Below are positions 26,943 to 34,925 of a DNA stretch of 64,000 nt, piece after piece (the stretch's first letter is position 1; each line of letters starts with the position of its first letter). The stretch covers positions 17,153 through 81,152 of the forward strand of contig PWEJ01000145.1 in NCBI GenBank assembly GCA_003553485.1, in the 5' to 3' direction. The notes under the pieces are model-generated. The model made no database searches. It saw only the letters and a program-made list of their open reading frames with translations, and was not told where the DNA came from. The position numbers and the translations under genes were made by a program. This DNA comes from Halanaerobiaceae bacterium. Lineage in GTDB: Bacteria; Bacillota; Halanaerobiia; Halanaerobiales; Halarsenatibacteraceae.

Positions 26943-27273
26943 ATACTTAATTGAAAAAGCAAAAGAGGCTAAGAAAAATAGACAAAAAGCAATGCTGGCA
27001 ACTGTTATTGCTGCTCAGGGTTCTGCCCCTCGAGATAAGGGAGCTAAAATGTTGATACTGGAAGAGGGCAAAATCTTTGGCACTATTGGAGGAGGAGAGC
27101 TGGAAGCAGAAATTATTGCTCAGGCAGTTTCTTTAATGAAGGAAGCTAAAACTGGAGCAAGCAAGTATAATTTTGATTTAAGTAATGAAGAAGTGGCTGT
27201 TAAAGGGGGAGTCTGTGGTGGTCAGGTAGAGGTTTTTTTAGAACCGATAATTTGGGGAGAAGGGAGCGATTAA
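26935..27273 (+). CDS. XdhC/CoxI N-terminal domain protein
   Basis: A 112-residue protein equal to the XdhC_CoxI domain alone. AMLATVIAAQGSAPRDKGAKML is near 18-39, then GTIGGGELEAEIIAQA, and GGVCGGQVEVFLEPI at the end. The preferred ATG is 26935 because AAGGAGGGG lies about 6 bases upstream; the frame is open back to 26914. Together with the preceding Rossmann protein it makes a complete XdhC in two polypeptides. Confidence 0.88.
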   Translation: MDKYLIEKAKEAKKNRQKAMLATVIAAQGSAPRDKGAKMLILEEGKIFGTIGGGELEAEIIAQAVSLMKEAKTGASKYNFDLSNEEVAVKGGVCGGQVEVFLEPIIWGEGSD

Positions 27274-27274
27274 T

Positions 27275-28297
27275 TTGAAAAAAATTGCTGTAGAAGAGGC
27301 TGTAGGCCATGTCTTAGCCCATGATATTACCGAGATTAAACCAGGTAAAAGAAAGGGGCCGGCCTTTAAAAAGGGCGATGTTATAAAAGAAGAAGATATT
27401 TCTAAGTTAAAAGATCTTGGCAAGAGACATATCTATATCTGGGATAAGAAACCTGGTTATTTACATGAGAATGAGGCAGCAGCTAGATTGGCTGCCTTAG
27501 CTCAGGGAACAGGAATAAAAAAATCACCGCCCTCCGAGGGGAAGATAAATTTAAGGGCAGCCCGGGAAGGACTCTTGAAAGTTGACCAGGAAAGGCTGGT
27601 TCAGTTAAATCAGATAGAGCAGGTGATGATGGCTACTCGTCATAATAATACCCCCATAAAAGAAGGGGAACAGGTGGCTGGAACCAGAGTGATTCCTTTG
27701 ATTATTCCTGAGGAGAAAATTGTTGAGGTAGAAGAGAAGATAGGCAGCACTCCTATTTTAGAAATAAAGGAATATAAGGATAAGAAAGCAGTTATCATTA
27801 CCACCGGCTCAGAGGTTTTTGCTGGTCGGATTACTGATAAATTCACCCCTATTGTCAAAGAAAAGTTGACTCGTAATGGGCTGGAAGTTTTATATTCTCA
27901 GTTAGTGCCAGATGACAGGGGCAAAATAGCTGCCGAGATAGAAAAGGCGATTTCTCAGGGCGCAGATATGGTTGTCTGTACTGGCGGAATGTCAGTAGAT
28001 CCCGACGATTTGACACCAGCAGCAATAAGGGAAACTGCCGATAGAGTTATTACCTATGGCGCACCAGTTTTGCCTGGAGCTATGTTTATGCTGGCTTATA
28101 GTGAGGAGATTCCATTAGTAGGTCTACCTGGTTGCGCTATGTTCTCAAAGACAACAGTCTTTGATCTTATCTTACCCCGTTTAGCCGGGGAAGAGGAGAT
28201 CAGCAAAAGAGAGATAGCTGAGTTAGGTCATGGTGGATTATGTTTAGGTTGTGAAGCCTGCAGTTATCCAGCCTGTAGTTTTGGTAAAGGATGGTAA
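27275..28297 (+). CDS. Molybdopterin-binding protein, MoeA/MogA-like, with Cys-rich tail
   Basis: A 340-residue protein. The MoCF-binding domain occupies about 165-315, with ITTGSEVFAGRITDKF, VCTGGMSVDPDDLTP near 235 and GAPVLPGAMFMLAY. The last 25 residues contain four cysteines (LGCEACSYPACSF plus one upstream in GLCLGCE), an unusual tail that could bind metal. It starts at a TTG 1 base after the previous stop, with GGGGAGAAGGGAG upstream. It probably works in Mo-cofactor handling for the selenium-dependent enzymes. It converges on the FlhB-like gene with a 5-base gap. Confidence 0.82.
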   Translation: MKKIAVEEAVGHVLAHDITEIKPGKRKGPAFKKGDVIKEEDISKLKDLGKRHIYIWDKKPGYLHENEAAARLAALAQGTGIKKSPPSEGKINLRAAREGLLKVDQERLVQLNQIEQVMMATRHNNTPIKEGEQVAGTRVIPLIIPEEKIVEVEEKIGSTPILEIKEYKDKKAVIITTGSEVFAGRITDKFTPIVKEKLTRNGLEVLYSQLVPDDRGKIAAEIEKAISQGADMVVCTGGMSVDPDDLTPAAIRETADRVITYGAPVLPGAMFMLAYSEEIPLVGLPGCAMFSKTTVFDLILPRLAGEEEISKREIAELGHGGLCLGCEACSYPACSFGKGW

Positions 28298-28302
28298 AAA
28301 AC

Positions 28303-28575
28303 TCAATCTTCCAACCGATAGATAAAGGCTAGCATTTCTGCAACTACCTGGTAGAGTTCTTCCGGGATTTCCTGGCCAATATCCAACTGGACTAAAACCC
28401 TGACAATATCTTTGTCCTCTTTTATAGGAATATCTTCTTCTTTGGCTTTGGCGATAATTTTTTTGGCGATTTCTCCTCGCCCTCGGGCTAATATTTTAGG
28501 TGCATCGTCTTTCTCAATATCATAACCTAAGGCAGCAGCCATCTTTGCACTTTTATTTTGCTCTTTTTTATCCAT
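28303..28575 (-). CDS. FlhB-like cytoplasmic domain protein
   Basis: 90 residues equivalent to the C-terminal cytoplasmic domain of FlhB/YscU, with AAALGYDIEKDDAPKILARG, then EIAKKIIAKAKEEDIPIKED and EIPEELYQVVAEMLAFIYRL. The autocleavage Asn-Pro-Thr-His motif of full FlhB is absent. Such stand-alone proteins (YlqH in B. subtilis) sit beside a FliK-like gene, as here. They are thought to be linked to flagellar export, but the role is unproven. The minus-strand site GAGGTG lies 7 bases before the ATG. Confidence 0.87.
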   Translation of the reverse strand: MDKKEQNKSAKMAAALGYDIEKDDAPKILARGRGEIAKKIIAKAKEEDIPIKEDKDIVRVLVQLDIGQEIPEELYQVVAEMLAFIYRLED

Positions 28576-28612
28576 CTTTTACACCTCAAATATATATTGG
28601 TTATTAAAAAAA

Positions 28613-29791
28613 TCAGGCTCGATAATCCAATCTGTGATAATTGTCAAGCAGTTCTTTAACACTTTTTCTATAGTCTTTTTGGTCGATGTTTGCTGTCAGA
28701 ATTTCTCTTTTCAAACGTGATAGTTCTATTGACTTTTCTTCCTTAACCTGGGTAGTTTTTAACTGATAATCAAGCCTGGAGAGTCGTTCTTTAAGGGAAC
28801 CCAGATTATCTTTAATCTTTTGCCTTGTTTCCTTTTTTTCTACAGTAAAGGAGGGGAAAATATTTTTGCCCTTGACCAACAAATTTGCCAGAATATTACC
28901 GCTTTCAGGGAGAGCAATTAAGAGGGATAGTTTAAAGGTTTTGCTTTCCTGCTGTTCTTGAGAGGCAGAACCCTCTTCTTCCAGTATTCTTAAGCTGAAG
29001 GCAGGTTTATCCTCCTCTCGCCAGGCAACAGGAGGCCATTCTAAATAAAAGCGCAACAAATGATTATCATTAAATCTATCTACCTGATTTAAAAAAGACA
29101 GACTTAGCAAAAAGGACTGCAGCTGTATATTTTCCCGCCTGAGGCTAAATTCGCTGGAGCCTTCATCGGCAGTTAAACTGGAGCTAAAACTGATCTCCTG
29201 AAAAATTTCTGCCAGCAAATCATTGGCTGTATTGGGTATTTGCTGGAGCAGAGAAGCAGCTAATCTGGGTTCTTGTTGGGGCAAAGAGAACAATATTTTG
29301 CTTATTATTTCTGCTATAGTGAAATTATTATTGTTAGTGAGAACACTTACCTGTTCTGTCAAATTTCCCTCAGTTAGATTTAAATCCTGCTCTTCTCCGC
29401 TAAGAATATCCTGAGGATAGTTTATTAAGTCAGCTAAAGGTTTTAAAAAGAAATTGCGCAGGGGAATATTATTTTGTTGGAGAAAAGCGGCTACTTCAAT
29501 GATTTGAGCCTTAACCTCAGGGTTGGCTTCCTGCTGGATAAAGTCTAATAGAGGCAGGAGATTTTCGCTTTCTAAAGGCAGTCGAGCTGCTAACCAGGTC
29601 TTCAAAAACTTTTGCCTCACTTCGGGCTCAATATTTTCCAGACTGGTTAATAACTCTTCAATGCTGGAAGCAGGCAAGTCTTTTAGACCACTTTCTTGTC
29701 TCTCTCCAGAGCTCAACTGGCTGTGTTCTCTCATAATTTTTTCCAGCTGTACTTTTACTGCCGGGTCCAAGGATTCAATTGGTGGTGACAA
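28613..29791 (-). CDS. FliK/YlqG-like hypothetical protein
   Basis: A 392-residue soluble, Leu/Glu/Gln-rich protein with no membrane segment. The C-terminal third (FKLSLLIALPESGNILANLL, then VKGKNIFPSFTVEKKETRQK) resembles the C-terminal domain of flagellar hook-length protein FliK. The N-terminal 200 residues look like low-conservation helical repeats. Position directly upstream of the FlhB-like gene matches the YlqG-YlqH pair of bacilli. It starts at a TTG with GAGGGGGAG about 8 bases upstream. Family assignment is tentative. Confidence 0.6.
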   Translation of the reverse strand: MSPPIESLDPAVKVQLEKIMREHSQLSSGERQESGLKDLPASSIEELLTSLENIEPEVRQKFLKTWLAARLPLESENLLPLLDFIQQEANPEVKAQIIEVAAFLQQNNIPLRNFFLKPLADLINYPQDILSGEEQDLNLTEGNLTEQVSVLTNNNNFTIAEIISKILFSLPQQEPRLAASLLQQIPNTANDLLAEIFQEISFSSSLTADEGSSEFSLRRENIQLQSFLLSLSFLNQVDRFNDNHLLRFYLEWPPVAWREEDKPAFSLRILEEEGSASQEQQESKTFKLSLLIALPESGNILANLLVKGKNIFPSFTVEKKETRQKIKDNLGSLKERLSRLDYQLKTTQVKEEKSIELSRLKREILTANIDQKDYRKSVKELLDNYHRLDYRA

Positions 29792-29832
29792 AATTATCTC
29801 CCCCTCTCTAAACTACTTAAGGAGTGAAAAAT

Positions 29833-30852
29833 TTGTTTAACAGAGGCAATAACAAACAATTACAAAATAATGTGCTTTTAATTATCCTGTTAATATTAAT
29901 TATAACTTTAACTCAGTTTAATAGCAATTCCCAGGCTGCCAGTGAAGTAGTAGTTGATTACGATAAATTACCAGCTATAGTTATCATGTACGATGATGGT
30001 TTTATGGAAGACTATACTAAAGCTTTTCCCATTCATCAAGAATATGATGTTCCAGGTATGTCTGCTATCAACACCGCTCATCTAGGGGAAGAGGATCGGT
30101 TGAACTGGGAGCAAATCTCTGAAATGACAGATTGGGGCTGGGAAATAGCCAGCCATGGTCATAGACACTCAGCGCTTATTATTAATTCAATAGTTAGGCC
30201 AGCAGATAAAGGAGATAATGAGCTTTATCTTAATAATCCAGGTCTCATAACTGAAGGCTATGAATACAAAATTTATCATCGCGATAAGGGTTTGCAGGAA
30301 GATTTTAAGGTTGAAGAGCTTATCCCTGGAAAGGGAGTAAAGATATCTCCAGATCTGGCGGCTTCCTATCCCGCAGAGAATACCTTTATAAAACCCAATG
30401 AGCGTTCTCTATTTACTGAAATCATCTATTCTCAGGAAATTCTTACTGAAAGAGGCTATCAAATTGACTTTTTTGTCTATCCTTACAATGGATTTTTCCA
30501 AGAAGTTGTTGAGATTGTGGCAGAGGGATATCTAGCAGCTAGAGCAGGCCATGATCATAAAAAAAGCTTTCCTGAGGCTTTTCTCAATACTGAGCCCTTT
30601 GAACTATATAATTTAAGAGGGACTAGCTTTGATGGTGATGAGTTGCAAAAAGATCATATCACTGAACTGATCCAGGCAGCTCTTGACCAAAGGGCTTTAT
30701 TGATTTTTTATGGCCATCCCCAGCGCGATGAATTTAACAAGGAATATCTTAAACATATAATTTACCAGGCAGAGAAACTGGAAGTACCGATAAAGAGCCT
30801 AAGTGATATAATCTATGAAGAGCGCGATATCCTTGATATACTAACGGAATAG
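29833..30852 (+). CDS. Secreted polysaccharide deacetylase family protein
   Basis: About 339 residues. A signal peptide or anchor lies at about 10-33 (NNVLLIILLILIITLTQF), ending SQAAS. The NodB-type metal site follows: MYDDGFMEDY with the Asp-Asp pair and SHGHRHSALI with the His-x-x-x-His pattern. A 60-residue insertion (VRPADKGDNELY to IKPNERS) separates these from the later motif IDFFVYPYNGF. It probably acts on an envelope or environmental polysaccharide. I chose the TTG at 29833 because TAAGGAG ends 8 bases upstream; the GTG at 29824 overlaps that site. Confidence 0.82.
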   Translation: MFNRGNNKQLQNNVLLIILLILIITLTQFNSNSQAASEVVVDYDKLPAIVIMYDDGFMEDYTKAFPIHQEYDVPGMSAINTAHLGEEDRLNWEQISEMTDWGWEIASHGHRHSALIINSIVRPADKGDNELYLNNPGLITEGYEYKIYHRDKGLQEDFKVEELIPGKGVKISPDLAASYPAENTFIKPNERSLFTEIIYSQEILTERGYQIDFFVYPYNGFFQEVVEIVAEGYLAARAGHDHKKSFPEAFLNTEPFELYNLRGTSFDGDELQKDHITELIQAALDQRALLIFYGHPQRDEFNKEYLKHIIYQAEKLEVPIKSLSDIIYEERDILDILTE

Positions 30853-30864
30853 ATTTAAAAAGCA

Positions 30865-31488
30865 TCAATTGTCAGGCAGCAAATACTTCTCCATTAACTT
30901 TTGACCTTGCTGAAAATATTCCTGTCTTAGCTGTTCTTCCTGATCGAGATTAAGATTATCAGTATTGGCCAAAGTCCTCTCTGCTATTAATTTGCAATTG
31001 ATAGTCTTGAAAAACATTTTCCCCACAGTTTTTAGGGCTGTAAACTGATCCTCATATTCTGGTGCTCCTCCACAGCCGATAATTAAACCGAGCCTTCTCT
31101 TTTCTCGGTCTATAATAGGCCTATCCAACATGTATTTGCTGGCCCAGATAGGCTGGCAGCGGTCAATCATTTTTTTCACAGTGGAGGGAAAGCCATTAAA
31201 AAATATGGGGCTGGCCAAAAGAACCAGATCAGAATTATCGAAGAGCTTTATCAGTTCTGGCATATCATCTCTAAAAATGCATTCACCAGTTCTATCACAA
31301 TGGAAACAGGCGATGCAGGCCTGGATATCCTTATCGCTGGGCCTGACCAGGGTCTCTATTAGATCAACATTTCTTGATCTAGCCTCTTCCTGACAGCCTC
31401 TTAAAACTTCCTGGCACAGCCTGCTGCTATAACTCTCTTCCCGCGGACTTCCCTGGATTAAGGTGATTCTAACTGGTGTTCTTTTCAT
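30865..31488 (-). CDS. NADPH-dependent FMN reductase / flavodoxin-fold protein
   Basis: A 207-residue flavodoxin-like protein. The FMN phosphate loop is ITLIQGSPREESYSSRL at about 8-24. CIACFHCDRTGECIFRDD near 55-72 has four cysteines, as in iron-sulfur flavoprotein-type NAD(P)H reductases. LVLLASPIFFNGFPSTVKKMIDR lies near 88-110. It is likely an electron-transfer or quinone/metal reductase; the substrate is unknown. AAGGAG precedes the ATG. It follows the nitroreductase gene on the same strand with an 18-base gap. Confidence 0.83.
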   Translation of the reverse strand: MKRTPVRITLIQGSPREESYSSRLCQEVLRGCQEEARSRNVDLIETLVRPSDKDIQACIACFHCDRTGECIFRDDMPELIKLFDNSDLVLLASPIFFNGFPSTVKKMIDRCQPIWASKYMLDRPIIDREKRRLGLIIGCGGAPEYEDQFTALKTVGKMFFKTINCKLIAERTLANTDNLNLDQEEQLRQEYFQQGQKLMEKYLLPDN

Positions 31489-31506
31489 ATTAAAACTCCT
31501 TTTATT

Positions 31507-32244
31507 TTATGACTTTTTGCGACTGCCAGCAGCAGCGGCATAGACCACAAACTGTTTATCACCATCGAGATTAAGAAAATCATTGAGATAGTCATCGTTA
31601 TAAGCAGCAATAGCACATACTCCTATATTTAAGACCTCTCCCAGGAGATATAAATTCTGGCAGACATGGCCGGCATCCAACAGAACATAACGATAGGCTC
31701 TTTCACTATATCTCCAGGCCATCCGATAGATATCAGTGGCCCAGAAAAATACAGCTCCGGCCTGCCTGATAAATTTCTGCTGTAATACTCCCTGATATAC
31801 CTCAGCTAAAAGATTATCCTGTCGCAGGAGAGCAAGTTCATGATTTTCAGCCCGGTAATGATAAAGTCCCCGGGGAAAATCAGCAGTTTTATGGAGGTAG
31901 ATAAAGGTCTCCAGGGCATGGCGGGCTCCAGCTGAAGGGACGGTGCGAAGACTTTTTTCGCCAGGCAATTTTTGCTTTATACCCTGGGTGTGATAGAGCA
32001 AAGCGGAAATTTCTGATTTAGTTAAGGGGGTATCCTGAAAACTGCGACGACTTCGTCTGGATATAATTGCCTCATCAGTTGATTTTTCAGGTAAATCCAG
32101 GTTCTCAGGCTCAGTTAGGCTGAATACTTCAGAGGCCGCTGGTTCTAAAGTGCGTGCTGGCGGCGCAATTTCTTTGTTTTCATCGGACTCTGATAGATGT
32201 TGATATTTTGTCCTTTGCCAGAATTCTTGACCAATATTATTCAT
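31507..32244 (-). CDS. SagB-type nitroreductase family protein
   Basis: A 245-residue FMN-dependent nitroreductase fold. SRRSRRSFQDTPLTKSEISALLYHTQGI near 62-89 and TVPSAGARHALETFIYLH near 101-118 are typical of the SagB/McbC-like group. YVLLDAGHVCQNLYLLGE near 185 and an FMN-contacting C-terminus (FVVYAAAAGSRKK) follow. No cyclodehydratase or precursor-peptide gene is nearby, so involvement in a thiazole/oxazole peptide is unlikely. A stand-alone oxidoreductase role is the conservative call. Confidence 0.83.
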   Translation of the reverse strand: MNNIGQEFWQRTKYQHLSESDENKEIAPPARTLEPAASEVFSLTEPENLDLPEKSTDEAIISRRSRRSFQDTPLTKSEISALLYHTQGIKQKLPGEKSLRTVPSAGARHALETFIYLHKTADFPRGLYHYRAENHELALLRQDNLLAEVYQGVLQQKFIRQAGAVFFWATDIYRMAWRYSERAYRYVLLDAGHVCQNLYLLGEVLNIGVCAIAAYNDDYLNDFLNLDGDKQFVVYAAAAGSRKKS

Positions 32245-32506
32245 AATTACCTCCTTGAAAATATAAATTTTAATGAAAAGCTTTAAAACTTAATCTAATT
32301 TTATAATAAACCAAAATTCTCTGCAAGAAAAAGAGGTTATTTCTTATTTTAGCAGGATTTCAAACAAAAGTAGAGAATTATTAATAATACTATTGATGAA
32401 TAAAGGGTCTTTGTAATAACAGGATAATTTAGCAACAGTAACAAAATATGTACCGGCAAATAATTTATGGTTTTAAACTTCTTACAGAAGGGGCGTGAAA
32501 AGATAT

Positions 32507-33160
32507 ATGCCAAAAGTTTATGAAAAGCAAAGAGAAGAAGTAATTAGCGATCTAAGTGACATGAGTGAGATAGCTGAGGAGATGCTGCACAATTCTATTA
32601 AAGCTTTAAACAATAAGGATTCTAATCTGGCCTGGGAAGTCATTGAGCGCGACGATGTTCTGGATAACATTCAGTTTACAATTGAGGACAAAGTAGCCCG
32701 TATGCTGTCAGAGGATAATAATCATACTAGTGATATTAGATTTGGGCTAGCCTCCAGCAAAATAGCTATTAATCTAGAAAGAATCGGTGATCATGCTACT
32801 AATATAGCTGAGACTGTTATGGAGTTAAAGAATGAGGAATATATAGAGCCTTTGGTTATGATACCGGAGCTGGCAGAGATAGTTTCAGATATGCTAAGTG
32901 CAGTATTAGAATCTTTTATTACTCGCAATGCTGACCTGGCTGAAGCAGCCTGCCGCAAGGATGAAAGGGCTGATAATATTTATGATCAGCTTTATGAGAA
33001 GAGTATAGTATTACTGGATGACTGTGATGGTGAGCGTAAAATGAATCAGGTGGTTAGATTTATCAACGTTGCTAAATCACTGGAGAGAGTTGGCGACCAT
33101 GCCACTAATATTGGTGAGGAAACAATTTTTATAGTGACTGGCAACAGGGTGAAGTATTGA
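32507..33160 (+). CDS. phoU: Phosphate transport regulator PhoU
   Basis: About 217 residues, the usual PhoU length, made of two three-helix repeats. Each carries the metal-binding E-R-I/V-G-D-H-A-T-N-I signature (NLERIGDHATNIAE near 88 and SLERVGDHATNIGEE near 193). It modulates PstSCAB and PhoR signalling. No pst genes are adjacent, so it is an orphan here. The GTG at 32495 lies 1 base after AGAAGGGG and cannot use it, so I prefer the ATG at 32507. A tetraloop terminator follows. Confidence 0.92.
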   Translation: MPKVYEKQREEVISDLSDMSEIAEEMLHNSIKALNNKDSNLAWEVIERDDVLDNIQFTIEDKVARMLSEDNNHTSDIRFGLASSKIAINLERIGDHATNIAETVMELKNEEYIEPLVMIPELAEIVSDMLSAVLESFITRNADLAEAACRKDERADNIYDQLYEKSIVLLDDCDGERKMNQVVRFINVAKSLERVGDHATNIGEETIFIVTGNRVKY

Positions 33161-33176
33161 GGTATTAAAAGAAGCC

Positions 33177-33209
33177 AAAGCCAGTCTTCGGACTGGCTTT
33201 TATTTTTTT
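33177..33209 (+). terminator. Intrinsic terminator after phoU
   Basis: AAAGCCAGTC (33177-33186), a TTCG tetraloop and GACTGGCTTT (33191-33200) form a perfect ten-pair stem followed by TATTTTTTT. Confidence 0.92.
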
Positions 33210-33228
33210 AGGGAGGAGAATTTATTAT

Positions 33229-34857
33229 ATGTATGGTGTTATTATTGCTTTTTTAGTTCTGATTATTCTGTTATTAATTTATAAATTAAAAAAGGAAAGG
33301 GCCAGAGTATTACAATCAGCTAATAGCATATATGATTCAATGCTGCAGGACTATCAGGAATTGAAAAAAACAGTGAAAACAGTGGAAGAGTTTGGAGGAC
33401 AGATAATAGAAACCAAAGCAGCAGTGGAGACCGTTGACCGCAATATGCTCAACAAAATGCTGAAGAGAAAATTGCAGGATAATTTAGCCTATTTTGGCAC
33501 CTGGGCTGTTTTTGAAAAGAATGCTCTTGATGGACTGGAGCAAAAATTTGAAAATCGCGATCATTATGATGGCAGCGGGCGTTTTAACAGTTATTTCTAC
33601 CGGGAAGGCAAGGAAATTGGGGTGATGGCACTTCCTGATATCGACCAGGAGGAATTTTATCGCCAACCCAAGGAAAAAAGGGAGCTCATAGTGATGGACC
33701 CCTTTTATTACAACCTGCAAGGCAGCAATGTTTTGATGACGACAGTGGCAGCCCCTATCATTGAAGAAGGAGAGATTATTGGAGTTACAGGGGTAGATAT
33801 TACCCTGCAGGAGGGCAGTACTAATCTGGACCAGGAGTTAATCTTTAAAGATAGAGAAGACTTCAAAAGCGCTGAATTTTTAGCCCGGGTAGTTAAGGCG
33901 GCAGAAAATAATTTTGCCGAACTTATATCTATGCTGGATAGTTCCGTTGCTAATCTGGAAGAGACGGCCAATGTTTTGCGCGATTCCTATGATAAAGTCA
34001 ATCAATCTTCTGATGAAGTTGCCAGAGCTTCAGAAGATATTGCAGCCGGGGCAGAGGAACAGGCAGCTAATATTGAAGACGGCAGTAACCATATTGAAGA
34101 TTTCAACTCTGTGATTATTGATATTAGAAATAAAATGAAGCAAATAGATAAAAACAGCAATAAATTGGAGGATTTTAAAGAGCAGAACTCCCAGGAATTA
34201 AAGCAATTGATTAATAAATCTAATTCCAGCGATCAATCTATCAAAAAACTGGTTGAGGCCCTGGAACAGGTCGGTGAAAAAACCACGGAAATTTCAGATG
34301 TCAATCGAAAGATACAGGAAGTGGCAGACCAGATAAATCTGTTGGCCTTAAATGCCTCCATTGAAGCTGCTAGAGCTGGTGAACATGGTAGAGGTTTTGC
34401 AGTGGTAGCCGAAGAAGTGCGGGAGCTTTCTGTGGAGACCGATCAATTTGTCCAGGAGATAGCCAGTACCATCAAGGGTCTGATTAATGATATGGACAAT
34501 ACCCTGGCTAAATCTGAAGAGCTCAGAGACACTTCTCAAGAGCAGTTGAAAAGCGCCAATAAAGTGCAGGACTCCTTTGTCACCCTGGAAAATACAATTG
34601 CCGGCCAGAATGAACATATAGAAAGTTTTAAAGAGTCCGTGGGCAAATTAGAGGAAAAAGACGAAAAACTGGCCGGGGTTTTCTCTGGCATGTCAGCTTC
34701 CTCAGAGGAATTTGCAGCTAATACAGAGGAGATCACTGCTTCCTTAGAAGAACAGGCATCTACCATTGAAAAATTAAACTCTATCAATAAGGATTTATAC
34801 CAACAGACCAACTCATTAAAGATGAAGCTTGCCCGGTTAGATTCAGATGAGTCATAA
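33229..34857 (+). CDS. Methyl-accepting chemotaxis protein with single N-terminal helix and Cache domain
   Basis: 542 residues. One membrane helix (about 3-18: [16 protein letters not shown]) is followed by KLKKERARV, which predicts that the rest is cytoplasmic. A Cache-like domain spans about 85-195 ([60 protein letters not shown]). No second membrane helix and no HAMP follow. The signalling domain spans about 230-530, with the hairpin tip [37 protein letters not shown] in two contiguous pieces near 365-400. It would signal through CheA/CheW. It lies just after the phoU terminator. Confidence 0.88.
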   Translation: MYGVIIAFLVLIILLLIYKLKKERARVLQSANSIYDSMLQDYQELKKTVKTVEEFGGQIIETKAAVETVDRNMLNKMLKRKLQDNLAYFGTWAVFEKNALDGLEQKFENRDHYDGSGRFNSYFYREGKEIGVMALPDIDQEEFYRQPKEKRELIVMDPFYYNLQGSNVLMTTVAAPIIEEGEIIGVTGVDITLQEGSTNLDQELIFKDREDFKSAEFLARVVKAAENNFAELISMLDSSVANLEETANVLRDSYDKVNQSSDEVARASEDIAAGAEEQAANIEDGSNHIEDFNSVIIDIRNKMKQIDKNSNKLEDFKEQNSQELKQLINKSNSSDQSIKKLVEALEQVGEKTTEISDVNRKIQEVADQINLLALNASIEAARAGEHGRGFAVVAEEVRELSVETDQFVQEIASTIKGLINDMDNTLAKSEELRDTSQEQLKSANKVQDSFVTLENTIAGQNEHIESFKESVGKLEEKDEKLAGVFSGMSASSEEFAANTEEITASLEEQASTIEKLNSINKDLYQQTNSLKMKLARLDSDES

Positions 34858-34892
34858 ATGAGGTGCTCTTTGCTGGAGAAAGGGGGATGAAA

Positions 34893-34925
34893 ATGACTGT
34901 CATAGTTACAGTCGTAAACCGATGA
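34893..34925 (+). CDS. Possible 10-codon leader ORF coupled to the dihydropyrimidinase
   Basis: ATG at 34893 with AAAGGGGGATG just upstream encodes MTVIVTVVNR. Its TGA overlaps the dihydropyrimidinase ATG (ATGA at 34922-34925). The downstream start has no ribosome site of its own within 15 bases. An inverted repeat GACTGT (34895-34900) / ACAGTC (34908-34913) lies inside the leader ORF and could fold over it. Translational coupling is the inference; no product function is claimed. Confidence 0.45.
   Translation: MTVIVTVVNR

Noticed and set aside
31507..32244. SagB-like protein as part of a modified-peptide biosynthesis cluster
   Set aside because: No cyclodehydratase, precursor peptide or transporter gene is nearby; the neighbours are a flavodoxin-type reductase and PhoU.
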